DNA of 64,000 nucleotides from Mesostigma viride (taxonomy: Eukaryota > Streptophyta > Mesostigmatophyceae > Mesostigmatales > Mesostigmataceae), in the NCBI GenBank assembly GCA_009746045.1, contig RPFO01000084.1, positions 1,101,176 to 1,165,175 of the forward strand, written 5' to 3'. Position numbers and translations under genes: made by a program. Position 1 is the stretch's first letter. Every line of letters begins with the position of its first letter. Positions 30,156 to 41,564 of this stretch are shown here, piece after piece. Under the pieces are notes generated by a model. It made no database searches. It was not told the DNA's origin and saw nothing but the letters and a program-made list of their open reading frames with translations.

Positions 30156-30791
30156 TGTTACCAGCCGCACCAGCGACTCCGAAAGATCCTAGCTAGTCTA
30201 GCGTGGGTTACGCCTGAATGGACCCGGAATCTGCTATCCGCCAGGACTACGGGAATGTAGCCTAATTCTAGCTAGTACGCGGAATTACTAGCTAGTAGGC
30301 CCTGAATGCACAACTAGATAAATTATGCATTTACATGGGCTGCACAAAGGGCACTAGTGCAGCCCAGTTGTGACCCCTGGTTTGGCAGACGAGTTTTACT
30401 CAAGTCGATTTCATTCCAAACCAAAGATGCAGAAGCCATTGCCACCTACAACATTTGTCTTAGGCTGTGCGACGCCAGCGGGCCAGCTGTGGGCCGCGGA
30501 CCTCTAGTGTCGCAACCCCTACGCAATATAAGGCTGCCGTAGATTTACGCATGGTATCCGCCAGTCTGGCACCCCAGTACCTGGTAGTCCCGGGTGCAGA
30601 CCAGTAAACACACCAAACCGAAGGTAAAGCCACGGGTACCTGGGCCGACTGATGGAATAACTCGTCCAAGTCCCCGAATCAAACATAATGACTATCGAAA
30701 GTCTCAAACAATCTCAAAATGACTTTCGACTGACCAAACTAATTTATTTTAGGAATTGTTACGCCCAAACACGGGTTATAGGGCCGTAACA
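30156..30791 (-). repeat. 5' LTR of the decayed gypsy element
   Basis: 636 bp. It has about 95 bp (roughly 30331-30428) that the partner LTR lacks. This extra block starts with a perfect 9-bp-stem hairpin (GGGCTGCAC...GTGCAGCCC). Confidence 0.85.
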
Positions 30792-30796
30792 GCTGG

Positions 30797-31115
30797 GATA
30801 TGTGCTCTCAGGGATATGTGCTACAGATACTCCCAACGGAGTTATGTTTCTAATTAACAGCTGGGAGCGATGGTGGCCGTTTGCGCCACTATCTTTGGGA
30901 CCGACCTGCGTGGCCAGGGCCTCGGTGTGGGTGGTGATGGCTTTGAAAGCTTCTTCATGAGCACGCTGCACTTGCCCTCCACCTGGTTGAGGCGGGAGAG
31001 GAGCGGGCGGCATGCGCATCAGAGGCCTGCGCCGCGATCTCACAGCACCGTGAGCTGAGGTTAATTGAAGCTTGTGGGCGACCTTAGTTTCCGTATTGGA
31101 TACCTTTGCCTCCAC
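30797..31115 (-). pseudogene. Possible LINE ORF1 coiled-coil fragment
   Basis: The minus strand encodes MEAKVSNTETKVAHKLQ and HEEAFKAITTHTEALATQV, with heptad-like spacing. It lies just outside the gypsy target site, opposite the ORF1 fragment that ends at 24947, so the two may be halves of one interrupted gene. A short insertion (about 30797-30860) with the LINE-tail sequence CTCCCAACGGAG separates it from the target site. Confidence 0.35.
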
Positions 31116-31432
31116 CGTGTTGAGCGCCGATCATCATCGATGTAATCTTCTTGGCCAGTGGCCAGGTCACGTGCTCCTCCAGCACTGCTCGGATGTCGTC
31201 CTTGCAGAGGGAGGAGGCCTATGTGGCCAACAGACATCCGCCAGCCCAGCTATGTGTCTCGCCTAGCACCGCCTGTTTCGGCTCTCGTCTCCATAGTAAT
31301 GCAATGCTCATACGGGTCCGTCTTGCACCCACAGGGACTTGCCGGATCATTTCAACGGGTCCGATTGGACACCTGTGGCATGAGGGATGGGAGTGGTCTC
31401 TGCACCCTTCCCGCTGTGCACACTCGAGCACT
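31116..31432. other. No recognised feature
   Basis: GC-intermediate sequence; overlapping frames lack known motifs. Confidence 0.4.
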
Positions 31433-31498
31433 CTGGTGCTCCGTGGCCCCCCAACGGGAGCATAATCAAGGAGACAACCAGCGCAGGCCAGAAATCGC
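31433..31498. repeat. LINE-tail hairpin joined to an ultra-short PLE terminus
   Basis: GTGCTCCGTGGCCCCCCAAC (LINE-tail type) runs into ATCAAGGAGACAACCAGCGC (the PLE end). Only about 35 bp of the PLE is present. Confidence 0.6.
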
Positions 31499-31916
31499 AT
31501 TATTGCCTTCAGGCATGAGGGCCGGAAGACGGGTCTCTGCCCCCTTCTCGTTTGTGCAACACTGACATGCACAGGGATGTAAACCATTAGAAGTGCTCCC
31601 CCACAGGTTGTGTGTAATAAATTAACTAAGCCTAGAGAGAGCACACTGTGGCCCGTTCCTCCTGGTAGTTTGGGTGCCCTTTCTCGTTCTAATTCATAAT
31701 TGGATTTAGAGGTTAACAGCTAGCATCCTAAGTACCACCCCACTGAGGACTTGTGCTCTCGTGACACACTGTACGTGTAGATAAAAATAATGTACGTTAA
31801 TATAAACTAGTGTGACCCGCTGGCTTCGCCCAGCCAAAAAAAGTCACTTTGGGGCGGTAGAGGGCCTGCCCGCTGCCCGCTGCGTAGTACGTGGTCCTTC
31901 GCTGCGCTCCGGAGAG

Positions 31917-32080
31917 GGGAACAGTACGGTGCTCGCTTCGCTCACGGCCCGCTGAACAGTACGGTGCTCGCTTCGCTCGCGGCCCGCTGAACAGTACGGT
32001 GCTCGCTCCGCTCGCGGCCCGCTGAACAGTACGGAGCTCGCTCCGCTCGCCGCTCGCTGTGCGCTTTCAGCGCAGCTCGC
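31917..32080. repeat. Minisatellite of GAACAGTACGG(T/A)GCTCGC units
   Basis: Four tandem units of about 38 bp, each containing GAACAGTACGG and CTCGCTTCGCTC or CTCGCTCCGCTC. An open minus-strand frame (31844-32239) follows the repeat. Confidence 0.75.
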
Positions 32081-32232
32081 TTCGCGCGGGTTGGTGCTCA
32101 GTAGGCCCGCCTCTTTCGTATTGGCGGGGAAGTCGCAATGCCCTGGATAGTGTCGGATGGCGTGGCATTGCCAAATTAATATATAGGATAAAGTACGTGC
32201 ACACATGCACGTCAAGGCTTTGCACCAGTCAT

Positions 32233-32250
32233 GTATCAAGGAGACAACCA
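32233..32250. repeat. Ultra-short PLE terminus
   Basis: TATCAAGGAGACAACCAG matches the PLE end, with no further PLE sequence on either side. Confidence 0.5.
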
Positions 32251-32280
32251 GTATGCATGTATATCATAATTCTAAACGCT

Positions 32281-32890
32281 TTAACATAGCTTGCTGGAAG
32301 ACCCAGCAACAAGCAGTACTGCCCTTTTAGTATCCCAGTGCGACAACAATATCCATGCTCCCCCATCCAATCCATGTTCGGCCAAGGTCTTGAGCAAAGG
32401 GGCATTTACTAGGTGCTCCATAGCTTCTTGGCGGAATGCGATAAGGAATGAATTTTTACGAGAAGAAGTGTTGCGCGCTCTTTCATTTGCTTGGGCGCAC
32501 GTATTGCCTGCCAAAGGAGCGTGCCCACCCACCACGTGCCATCTCATGAGGGTGGGGGAACACCTGGATCTTGTCCTGGCCGCCCTTCTCTGTGGGTGGC
32601 AGGGCCCCTTCGCCACCGGGCGCCAAAGCATGGATGGCTGCAAAATGCACGGTGCCAGAGGGAGCCCCATGTTTGGTGGCCACCTGCCCTGTGGGTGCTG
32701 CAGACATGTTAGCCTGGGCACTCGGTGGCCCTATGGCTTGTGAGGAGGCAGGCTGGGCCAAGCTCCGCGGCGCGTAGAGGACTTCTCGCTTTACGTCGAA
32801 GGGAATAAAGCCGCTGCCCACTTGGGCAGAAACGTCTTGGACCAGCTTGGTGTATTTCTTGAAATGATGTCGATGATGCTGCACGATCAT
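32281..32890 (-). other. Unassigned minus-strand reading frames
   Basis: Two overlapping frames (135 and 146 residues). The one at 32483-32890 begins MIVQHHRHHFKKYTKLVQDV and includes SGFIPFDVKREVLYAP, which looks protein-like. The rest is Ala/Gly/Pro-rich. No family recognised; it may be a fragment of an element protein or a host gene. Confidence 0.3.
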
Positions 32891-33067
32891 TTAATCATGG
32901 GAGCGAAGAGGGATGTGTGCACAGAAGTGATCTAAGTGGTGGGTACCTAAAACGGACGTGGCAACTATTTGACTTCACTCCGTCCAAATGCTTTCAGCAG
33001 CCAGAGAAATGGATCAATTTGCCGCGCAGTCAGTTTCGTCTGCCAAAACAAAAGCTGTGTATCCTTG

Positions 33068-33306
33068 ACAACCATCTCAACAATGGCGTATATCATAGGG
33101 CCGCCTCTGCAGGTAGAGGTGTGGATAAGACAGGAAGACCGAAGTATATCAACCATCTCATCAATGGCGTATATCATAGGGCCGCCACTGCAGGTAGAGG
33201 TGTGGATAAGACAGGAAGACCGAAGTATATCAACCATCTCAACAATGGCGTATATCATGGGGCCGCCTCTGCAGGTAGAGGTGTGGATAAGACAGGAAGA
33301 CCGTAG
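33068..33306. repeat. Three tandem copies of an 81-bp unit
   Basis: Units start at ACCATCTCAAC (33071, 33152 and 33233). Because 81 is a multiple of three, both strands stay open through it, giving a 27-residue repeat with HLNNGVYHRAASAGRGVDK on the plus strand. This is most likely a non-coding minisatellite. Confidence 0.85.
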
Positions 33307-35510
33307 TATAAAAGTATAGAATACATAGTATAAAAAAAAAACGATACATGAAAGGAATACGATACTGAATAAGAGAGGCTCTCATAAGAGAGGCTCTCAC
33401 TGTGACATGGAGAAGGAGAGGCTGACTGTGTACGTGGCCTGCAGAGCACACCGCCTGATCAAACGCAATGGGAGCTCATATGCATGCACATGGGCCAGAG
33501 CATTCATGGGAGCACAGATAATTTGCACCTGCGCTTCTTCCAGCCACCGTAGAATGCAGCGATACCATATTATATATGAGGCCCCGCCATGCATACCCAC
33601 CATTCACAGCCCCCAGACCCTGACCGTACATGTGCATCCCCATCATGGCTTGACACCAGCAAACAGGCCAGCAGTCAGGCCTCTACATAAACGCACACCA
33701 GGTTTGATAAACACACAATGCAGAATCATACACAGCAGATGCTCAAGAAAGAGACCAGAGAAAACAGTACCGTTTTGACCGGTGCAGGCGCCAGCCGGGC
33801 CCCGCCAGGTTTTCCATCACCGACAAACAGCGCTGCCCCCAGGTCACCCCTGGGCGACCCTGGGCTCTCCGGCACCACGCGGGGGGCACCAGTCCTTGAG
33901 GGCGATGGCGAGCGAGGGCTTGTCGTGTGGTCTACCGTGTTAGCCTCCCGCGCCTCCCCCGTCGCCTGCCACGTGACCGCACTGGGCGCTGCCCCACCTT
34001 GTCCCCGCCTTACCCACAGGGACCGCTGCTGGCCCCCGTCACCCTGGCTCCCAAATGCCTGCCCTCCCTGCGGCTGCCCCATTGCACTCCCAGGGCCAGC
34101 CACCCCCGCTGGCCTCTGCCCCTCCCCGCTCAGCAGCCGGTCTGCGCGCCCTCGGAACAAGGGGACGGGCGGCTCCTGCGATTCTTGAGCATGGCTGGTG
34201 CCGAGCTGGGGCGCCGCCACCCAAGAAATTATGATTAAGCACAAGAAACGTGGGAAAAGCACAGAAACATGGGTAAAGAGGGAACATGCTGCGAGAAACA
34301 TGCGAGAAACATGGGAAAGTACACGTGTGCGGCTATGGGAAGCAAGCAGGAAGGGTTAACAGGCTCTTCAATATCTTCAGTGTAAAAAAAAATTCTGTCA
34401 GATTCGATGACCCATTCGGAATATGCGGAGTGACGGAACCTCCATCGAATACCTGTGGAGCGCGCAGATTCGGTCCGGCTCTCGCGCCGTGACGGCTTAC
34501 ACAAGTAGCAGGGCGGTGCCTACTCAGGCGTTTGCCATGTGGCGGTGGGTAGTAACCAAGCATGTTGACATGGATAAATTTGCCTGACTTGAATGGCGCC
34601 AGCTTGTCAAATAACGCTAGAGGTGGAGTTATTCGCAAGCGCAGAAAGTAGCGAGCTTAGTTATTGATAGCTACGTACTGATAAGGCAGTTATTAATGGA
34701 TTCTTCAAGCTTACGTCTTGGTAATGGCTCGGTGATTGGGAAGCACATGTTATGGTTGATCACATCCTGGTATCTTGGCTGCCATGTGAAAGTTCTGCTA
34801 CCGGTTACCTCCGTCTGATAGTGATATGTATCAACCATAAGGTCTTTGTGTACTTATTCTTCTAGGCTGTCATACTATGTCGATGCTGGATAGAAGAAGC
34901 AAATGTTCTAGCGAAGCAGCTGGCCGGAGTATTTTTATCCATCGGCCAAGCAGCTCTGCCCCCCAATTGCCGGTCCTGCCTGCTCCGGAGCCACGGCAAC
35001 GGATGCTGCTGCACTCAAGGGAAGCTTCGTTTAAGCTGGGCAAGTATGGGAAGAATTTAATGAAGTGGGATGTGCAGTTAGCACTGCCAGGGCATGTTAA
35101 TGCGAAGCTAGCTGGGCACAGGACCGAGGGCTAACAACATCCGAGAGTGCAAACCGGCACAGGCCATTGCAAATCTGGGCATGCAGGCGGTGATTGACGA
35201 GAAGTGGCAGCAGAAATATCAGAATAGACAACACGAGCAGCTCATGATGACAAGAAGGAGATGGCCAAGGAAGTGGCAGCTTCCATGGTGGTGGTGTGGC
35301 TATGACTGTTCTTGACGCCATATTGTTAGGCATCGGTTCTTTTCGTATATCTCAGCATAGCCATTCAGCAAAGCCCGCACTTTCCATTCAATGTTATTTT
35401 GAAATCATGCATAGCCTGTATAGCTCCCTTTAGGGATGGCCGATGGCTTCATGAAAGGTGGCGTGCTATGCCCTGTGCATGTGTCAATATTGCGAGAATT
35501 GCTGCCAATA
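33307..35510. other. No recognised gene
   Basis: A GC-rich stretch at 33780-34190 opens long frames on both strands (up to 191 residues, 33726-34301 minus). The composition is Gly/Pro/Ala/Arg-rich without motifs. GAGAAACATG-like short repeats lie at 34240-34320. The frame at 34877-35134 (plus) has no known domain. Confidence 0.4.
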
Positions 35511-36158
35511 TATAGCCAATCGCGTTCATCATCATTCCGAGAGCGTGCATCATCATACAGGACTGTTTATATAGCCAATAGCGTTCATCATCATTCCGAG
35601 AGATGCATCATCATACAGGACTGTTTATATAGCCAATAGCGTTCATCATCATTCCGAGAGCGTGCATCATCATACAGGACTGTTTATATAGCCAATAGCG
35701 TTCATCATCATTCCGAGAGCGTGCATCATCATACAGGACTGTTTATATAGCCAATAGCGTTCATCATCATTCCGAGAGCGTGCATCATCATACAGGACTG
35801 TTTATATAGCCAATAGCGTTCATCATCATTGCGAGAGCGTGCATCATCATACAGGACTGTTTATATAGCCAATAGCGTTCATCATCATTCCGAGAGCGTG
35901 CATCATCATACAGGACTGTTTATATAGCCAATAGCGTTCATCATCATTCCGAGAGTGTGCATCATCATACAGGACTGTTTATATAGCCAATAGCGTTCAT
36001 CATCATTCCGAGAGCGTGCATCATCATACAGGACTGTTTATATAGCCAATAGCGTTCATCATCATTCCGAGAGTGTGCATCATCATACAGGACTGTTTAT
36101 ATAGCCAATAGCGTTCATCATCATTGCGAGAGCGTGCATCATCATACAGGACTGTTTA
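35511..36158. repeat. 59-bp satellite, about 11 copies
   Basis: The unit contains GTTCATCATCATTCCGAGAG and GTGCATCATCATACAGGACT, then GTTTATATAGCCAATAGC. Copies differ by single bases (for example ATTGCGAGAG or GAGTGTGC variants) and one lacks a base or two. The array is uniform, which points to recent amplification. Confidence 0.95.
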
Positions 36159-36304
36159 AACCCCACTCACCACGAAAAAATAGCATACAAATGAGGGTAC
36201 CAAATGTCTAACGAATAACCACCAAATATCTACCATATTTTGAAAGTGCCCCCAAAACCCACCGAATATCAAACCCACCGAATACCGATTACTGTCCAGA
36301 ATCT

Positions 36305-36623
36305 TTATACAACAGACCCCTTCTGAGAACACGGACACCGACTAGCTTGGTACGACTAATTAAGTTGTACCAATAGTCGATGTCCACCGGTCGTACTTTC
36401 ACGTTTCGCCCCTTCTGAAAACGCCCCGCTGCAGATGCCAGCACGGCCCGAGGCACACCCCGACTAAGCTAGTCGTACCACGTCTCACCTATCCCGACTA
36501 TTTTCTGGCTTTCTCAGAAATAGTCACGGTAGATCGCTGTACGACAAATTTCCCTACAACGCGCCGCGCCAGGACATTAGCTGTACCAAATAGTCCTACT
36601 TGGCAGTCTTCAGAAGGGGTCTA
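36305..36623. repeat. Possible MITE with imperfect inverted ends
   Basis: AGACCCCTTCTGAGA at the left and its near complement TCTTCAGAAGGGGTCT at the right. Further in, GACTAGCTTGGTACGACTAA pairs imperfectly with the opposite side. No clear target duplication. Confidence 0.4.
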
Positions 36624-37855
36624 AGGAGTTTCTTTCCACCGCAACCGCACAACTCGCGCTCCTTCCCTTGATATCTAGTCTGATTTCTCTCGCTCTTGCT
36701 ATCCCCCTGCCAATAGAACGTACAAACCGTGGCAAGTACTAGCACAATGGCCTCAAGGGCTGCATGCCACCAATGCACCATACAAGGCACCACGCCGTTT
36801 CGTGATATCGCCGCTCCCCAAATTTCCAGACAAAAAGGCACATATATAGACCATCGCGCAACGTTTGAACTCTGCTAATCCAAATACCTGACTAGACTCC
36901 CATCATACCCTCAAGTGCTTCAGGGGCAATGGGGATCTTAACGCCTCTCTTATTATTCGCAGCGGGGCTCACCGATCCCCGAGCAGCCTACTAATAATGG
37001 ACCGACCGCAGCCTTCCACCCACGCGCTCCCAACTGACAGTGAGACCCACCGCATACGTCCGGTCCCACCGGCCCCACCCGACATACGCGTTGCTCCCGA
37101 CTCTTGCAGGTGCATGTCCTGCAGGTGCTCGTGTGGAGCACGCGGCGCGCATGCATCCCCACAGCGCACCACGCGCCGGCGCTTGGTATCCGTATAGTGA
37201 CCGTGTTGAGCACGTCAGGAGCATGGATGTAGAACACTGCCCACATATGTACCTACCTCTACGCTGTGCACCATCAGCCAGTGCTTGGTGTCCTGCTGCA
37301 GACACGTGCCACCGCCTTTCGCCACCTGCAGACTCGCACCCGGCCCCGCTGGCCCCTGCGCAGGTGCTGTCGCGGCGGCGGCAGGTGCGCCCGGGACCAA
37401 TACCCTTTGCTCGCGCATCACGCCAAAGAGCGACGTGGCAACCGTGACGCCCCCCGCAACGGGGACACCTGGTTCAGGTGGGAATGCGACACCCTGCGCG
37501 TCCACCTGCTGCCAGTACTGCACGACGGCACGGTCGCGGTCCGCCGTGGATGTCTTGGGCAGCACCTGGGCAGGGGAGTTGCAGAACGGATGTTACCACA
37601 CACAATGCGCGCGAGGACGGGAAGGGCAACATGTTAGTGATCTAGGGGAGTACGAAGAACATGCCACACCACAAGGTGGGGAGTACGAAGAACATGCCAC
37701 ACCACAAGGGAATATCATACATGCTTCTTCTCGCCCCCCCCCCGCCAGGGGGGGCGCGGGGGTGGAAGAGAGCATGATCGTGCCTGTACAAGGTACAAAG
37801 TAGCTTCACTCTATTGGTGACAGCGATCTCTTTAATTCCATTCACTCTGATTACT
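36624..37855. other. Unassigned GC-rich DNA
   Basis: The best frame is minus strand 37215-37565, beginning MLPKTSTADRDRAVVQYWQQ. It is Ala/Pro/Gly-rich afterwards and has no known family. A 32-bp tandem pair (GGGGAGTACGAAGAACATGC...) lies at 37645-37710. Confidence 0.35.
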
Positions 37856-37884
37856 TAAGCAATCCAGTTTGGGAGAGAGAGACA

Positions 37885-37888
37885 GACA

Positions 37889-37975
<87 letters not shown>
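37885..37975. repeat. Compound (CA)n(GA)n microsatellite
   Basis: About 11 CA repeats followed directly by about 33 GA repeats. Confidence 0.95.
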
Positions 37976-37977
<2 letters not shown>

Positions 37978-40017
37978 AGCAATATGCCTAGTGTCAGGCA
38001 AGGACAGCGAGAAAACGAGGGCAGGGCATGATAGACTGTGGAGCTTGCGATTTTACACGCATAGTTGGATGTTGATGAAGTCCCCGGAGAAAAATTTGGT
38101 GGAAAAAGCATTAGGCCAGCAAGCCAGAGGGGGTCCCCATTGAAATATATGGGGCTAGGACGGAGCACAACGGAAGCCCCCTCCCTCTTCAAGTCGCTGG
38201 CATTAAACTGCGATTTCGGCCAATTCAATGGGTCCGGGTTTTGCGGTGGGGCTGGCGTCTGAAGTTTACATGGGTATTGAGGATGTTAAGCCCCCGCCAG
38301 TTTGCGAAACGGCCGGGCCTATTCATTCTTGGTGCAGTCTGCTTTATCCACGAGTAAAATAGTGAGTAGCCATAAAAGTACCTGAGCTAGTAGAATTGCG
38401 GAAACTTTTGATCATATTGGAGTAGTATGATTAGCTAGGAGATCATGCTTACTGTGCTTACTAAGCATCCTGGTTGGTAAGACAACTCTCTCCAAGAGAG
38501 TGTCCTTGCATGCAGGCTTCTTGGAGAAAAGCAGAAGCAGAAAAGGCCCTCCTCCTCCTCCTCTTCACCCTCATCATGGTGAAGCCTAAGGTACTCACGC
38601 TGGCATCTTTGACATAACCGGTATCATGACCTTTTCAATATCCCCAATTATTCTGGCCACCGCGAAGCGCTGCGTCTCCCAGTGCTAGGTGTCCAGCTGA
38701 ATATTTTAAACTTCGACTCCTTGTCATGACAGCCCCAAGGCCACGGCAGCTCCCAGGTTACCTTGTCCGGCTGAAGGCAGAACGGGCTGGTGTCTCGCAG
38801 CGCGGTGGCCGCTCCTGAAATTCCAAGGTGTATAAACAAATTACACACACAAATTTGAAGCGCCACCCAATGCCCGAAAGGGGGCACCCCATGACGCTGT
38901 TAGGGGTCCCAGTGCATGCCCACCCGCATGTTCAACCCCCCACGCCTACCCTCCAGCTGCCCACCAGCGCAGCAATGGCATAATGCCCAGCCATGAAACA
39001 CAACAGAAGCATTGGTTATTGCAGATTCAGGGATGTCCCGAGAGGCAGTAAGACAACATTATCAAGCTGTCATGGAGGGAACAAATATCCGCTGCCTATT
39101 TAAGTAGCAAAACCAGCATAATAGGGGGTTGCTTTGCGAAGCCGTAGGAGATTGTTGTCCCCAGAGCTTAGCTCAACGAGTGGGCATAGACCGTGATGAG
39201 GTACGCCGTTCCTTTGGGAGAGGAGGTTCGTCTATAAGCATCAGGAAAGGACCAATCACCCCCGCAGGAGCATCAAGTATGAGATTGGGGTTGAACAATG
39301 AGACATCTATGAAGATTTAAAGAAAATGGTGTTGCTTTGCGAGGGCCGACGCAGGACAGCTTTGGTGCGGAAAAGCAGCGTACCGGGGATAATGATTCGT
39401 CCATTTGCCGTTCTCCACGGCTTCCGCCCCATTTGCACGGAGTATAGCCGTTGCGAAATCTGCATCAATATATTACATTATTCCTAATGAAGTGGCTCAG
39501 GCACGCGTCCAACGCTACTCATTCCGCATAGCAGTGCTCAAAGCGTTCGAGCTTGTGGGGGCCAGCAAGGCCCGCGGGGAAAATGCCAGGCTCTTGCGCG
39601 AGACCAGAACGGCAGAAATGTAGGGTCCTGACGAAACTATCTTAGGTCAAGGTAGGAAAAGGAAAAGACTAAAGACAAGGCTGAGGAAACGGCGCGCACT
39701 CTCGGTGCATTTCAGAGTGAGTTCAAAAGGAGTGACGAGTTAACGTGCGTTCTAAGAACGACGAGTTAACAAGTAACTTGCCCAGTTGCCCACTGCCCCC
39801 TGCCCAATTATGAGGACTGTAGCGGCCCGTTGTACTCGATTAATCGAAATCGAAATCGACAATCTTTACGAAATCGAAATCGACATGGTACATCCTTGTC
39901 AAGTAACGTGCGTGTTTGCAACTTGCCCGTTGAAACTCTGCGGCGGAGCCAATTTTCGGAAGAACCTCACCCTTATGCTTGCAAATTAGGGACAAATTCG
40001 GTGGATGGATGGATGTA
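37976..40017. other. No recognised gene
   Basis: Mixed-composition DNA. The plus-strand frames at 39129-39320 and 39405-39623 look weakly protein-like (for example NEVAQARVQRYSFRIAVLKA) but are separated by stops and have no known domain. The block at 39945-39985 (GGAGCCAATTTTCGGAAG) also occurs, inverted and diverged, at 55230-55260 and near 2935, so it is a dispersed repeat. Confidence 0.35.
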
Positions 40018-40095
40018 ACTGGCTGTCCGCGACACTCCCGGAGCTAGTGTATACCACCCCCCGCCCCCCCGTTTCCGGGGGGGGGGGGGTCAGCT
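40018..40095. repeat. Dispersed repeat ending in a C-run/G-run hairpin
   Basis: GGCTGTCCGCGACACTCCCG and AGCTAGTGTATACC, then a C-rich stretch pairing with a G12 run. The same sequence is inverted at 55070-55125. Confidence 0.7.
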
Positions 40096-40108
40096 CCCAA
40101 AAAATTAT

Positions 40109-40443
40109 ATATCAAGGAGACAACCAGCGCAGGCCAGAAATCGGGAGAATCCGGACCATGATGGTAGCTCGAGTCTGCCGTTATCTTGTCCGCGTGTTCG
40201 ACTAGTCGTTCAGGATGATGAAGATGAATGGGGATGGAAATGTGTATCCTGGCTTGTGCATTGAAATTATGGCTGGCTTACGTGTAGAGCGACTAGATGA
40301 CCTAGACGGTGGGGCCGGAAACAGCATGCTTGATGATCAGGGCGTGTGTTTCGAGCCGGCTAACTGGCCGGGAGCCTGGGGCCTAACGGGCCTGAGTGTC
40401 TAGTGGTGAGCACCATTGCTGCGATCGCTCTCCTGGCCACCAT
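40109..40443 (-). mobile_element. PLE pseudo-LTR fragment
   Basis: About 335 bp starting ATATCAAGGAGACAACC (the PLE 3' end on the minus strand), matching 41005-41300 and 53206-53500. It abuts a (TA)n tract at 40447-40470, in line with the reported preference of these PLEs for microsatellites. Confidence 0.8.
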
Positions 40444-41004
40444 ATAAATCATTATATATATATATATTTAAAAAATTACTTACAGCAGAGTGAAATGATC
40501 ACTCAAACCAAAGCAAACGCCCAGCTATAAACCTATATGCAGAGCCATGTCAAAGCTCTATAATACGATAAGACGAATGGAAACTCCTAACGGGAGGAAC
40601 CTAATAGCCCTGCTGCACCGCAAAATCAGCCCGCGTACGGCGGAGCATGATGTCAGCTGGGTTGGTCTGTACGCCGCACTTTTGCGATAAAATGCGGGAT
40701 AAAGCATATTATGGGCCTCGACGTATTTTACGCGTATTTTACGTCTGACCACGCGGTTTGGACTTAGAATTTTTCGGGGGTACCAGCGGGCAGCGGGCAC
40801 TGGCGCGGTGCCCAGGTTGTGGGCGCGGCGCGCTCACTGCACATTTGAGATTTTTACTACTAGAAGTAGATGCGTACAGTTCTTTTCATAAAGCGCAAGC
40901 CTTGCAAAATGTTTGGCCGGTAGGAGACAGCTAGGACTAGGTACATAACGCATACATAACAGTGTGCCAGCAAATGCCAGCTGTGCTACTGACGGTGTAA
41001 TGCA
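40444..41004. other. No gene; short seeds of other repeats
   Basis: It contains (TA)n, TTTTACGCGTATTTTACG near 40725 (like the hAT subterminal motifs) and a short AGCGGGCAGCGGGC at about 40790 (the unit of the 45-kb heptamer array). Confidence 0.45.
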
Positions 41005-41350
41005 ATATCAAAGAGACAACCAGCGCAGGCCAGAAATCGGGAGAATCCGGACCATGGTAGCTCGAGCCTGCCGTTATCTTTTCCGCGTTTTCGAGTCGTT
41101 CAGGATGATGAAGATGAATGGTGATGGAAATGTGTATCCTTGTGCATTGAAATTATGGCTGGCTTACGTGTGGAGCGACTAGATGACCTAGACGGTGGGG
41201 CCGGAAACAGCATGCTTGATCAGGGCGTGTGTTTCTAGCCTAACTGGCCGGGAGTGTCTAGTGGTGAGCACCATTGCTGCGATCGCTCTCCCACCATTTA
41301 CGAGGAAATACCCGCAAATGGAAAACCACTGAAAAGGTCTAGCTAGTCAG
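41005..41350 (-). repeat. PLE 3' pseudo-LTR
   Basis: It matches both arms of the element at 53.2-54.8 kb. It contains AGATGACCTAGACGGTGGGG and GGAAACAGCATGCTTGATCA on the plus strand. Confidence 0.85.
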
Positions 41351-41564
41351 TCATCACGTTAGCCATGCCATGATTCCAAACGTCCAAGAACTGCACACGG
41401 TGCAAAGGCAAAAAGCCGGAGGACAGCACTTTCAAATGTGCGGCGGGAACCAAAAGCCCGCGGATGCCAGAAAACATCGTGTTGCGGCAGCGACGCGACG
41501 ATGTGGACAACGAATCCAGTGCCAAGCTCGGAACGGCCGCAAAGGAGATCTGGCATCACAGGGT

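Larger units (their letters stand above)
24953..30791 (-). mobile_element. Decayed Ty3/gypsy element carrying nested insertions
   Basis: Two direct repeats (24953-25493 and 30156-30791) start TGTTAC, end GTAACA, and are flanked by the 5-bp duplication GCTGG (24948-24952 and 30792-30796). Inside, on the minus strand, only the integrase/chromodomain end of pol survives (28449-29770). Gag, protease and RT are missing. The 3' region between pol and the 3' LTR has been lengthened by a hAT element (26031-27523) and a plastid DNA insert (27941-28399). The polypurine junction GGGAGGAG is the same as in the intact gypsy element at 9-17 kb. Confidence 0.85.

Noticed and set aside
33718-34301. Overlapping long frames on both strands at 33.7-34.3 kb
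   Set aside because: GC-rich composition alone explains open frames on both strands; no conserved motif supports either.
35511-36158. CRISPR-like array
   Set aside because: The unit is a contiguous 59-bp tandem repeat without unique spacers, in a eukaryotic context.
41150-41230. Possible hammerhead ribozyme in the PLE pseudo-LTR (AGATGACC ... GGAAACAG)
   Set aside because: The CTGATGA core is not matched (CTAGATGA here) and stem II does not form. The N-terminal-endonuclease PLE clade is reported to lack canonical hammerheads.
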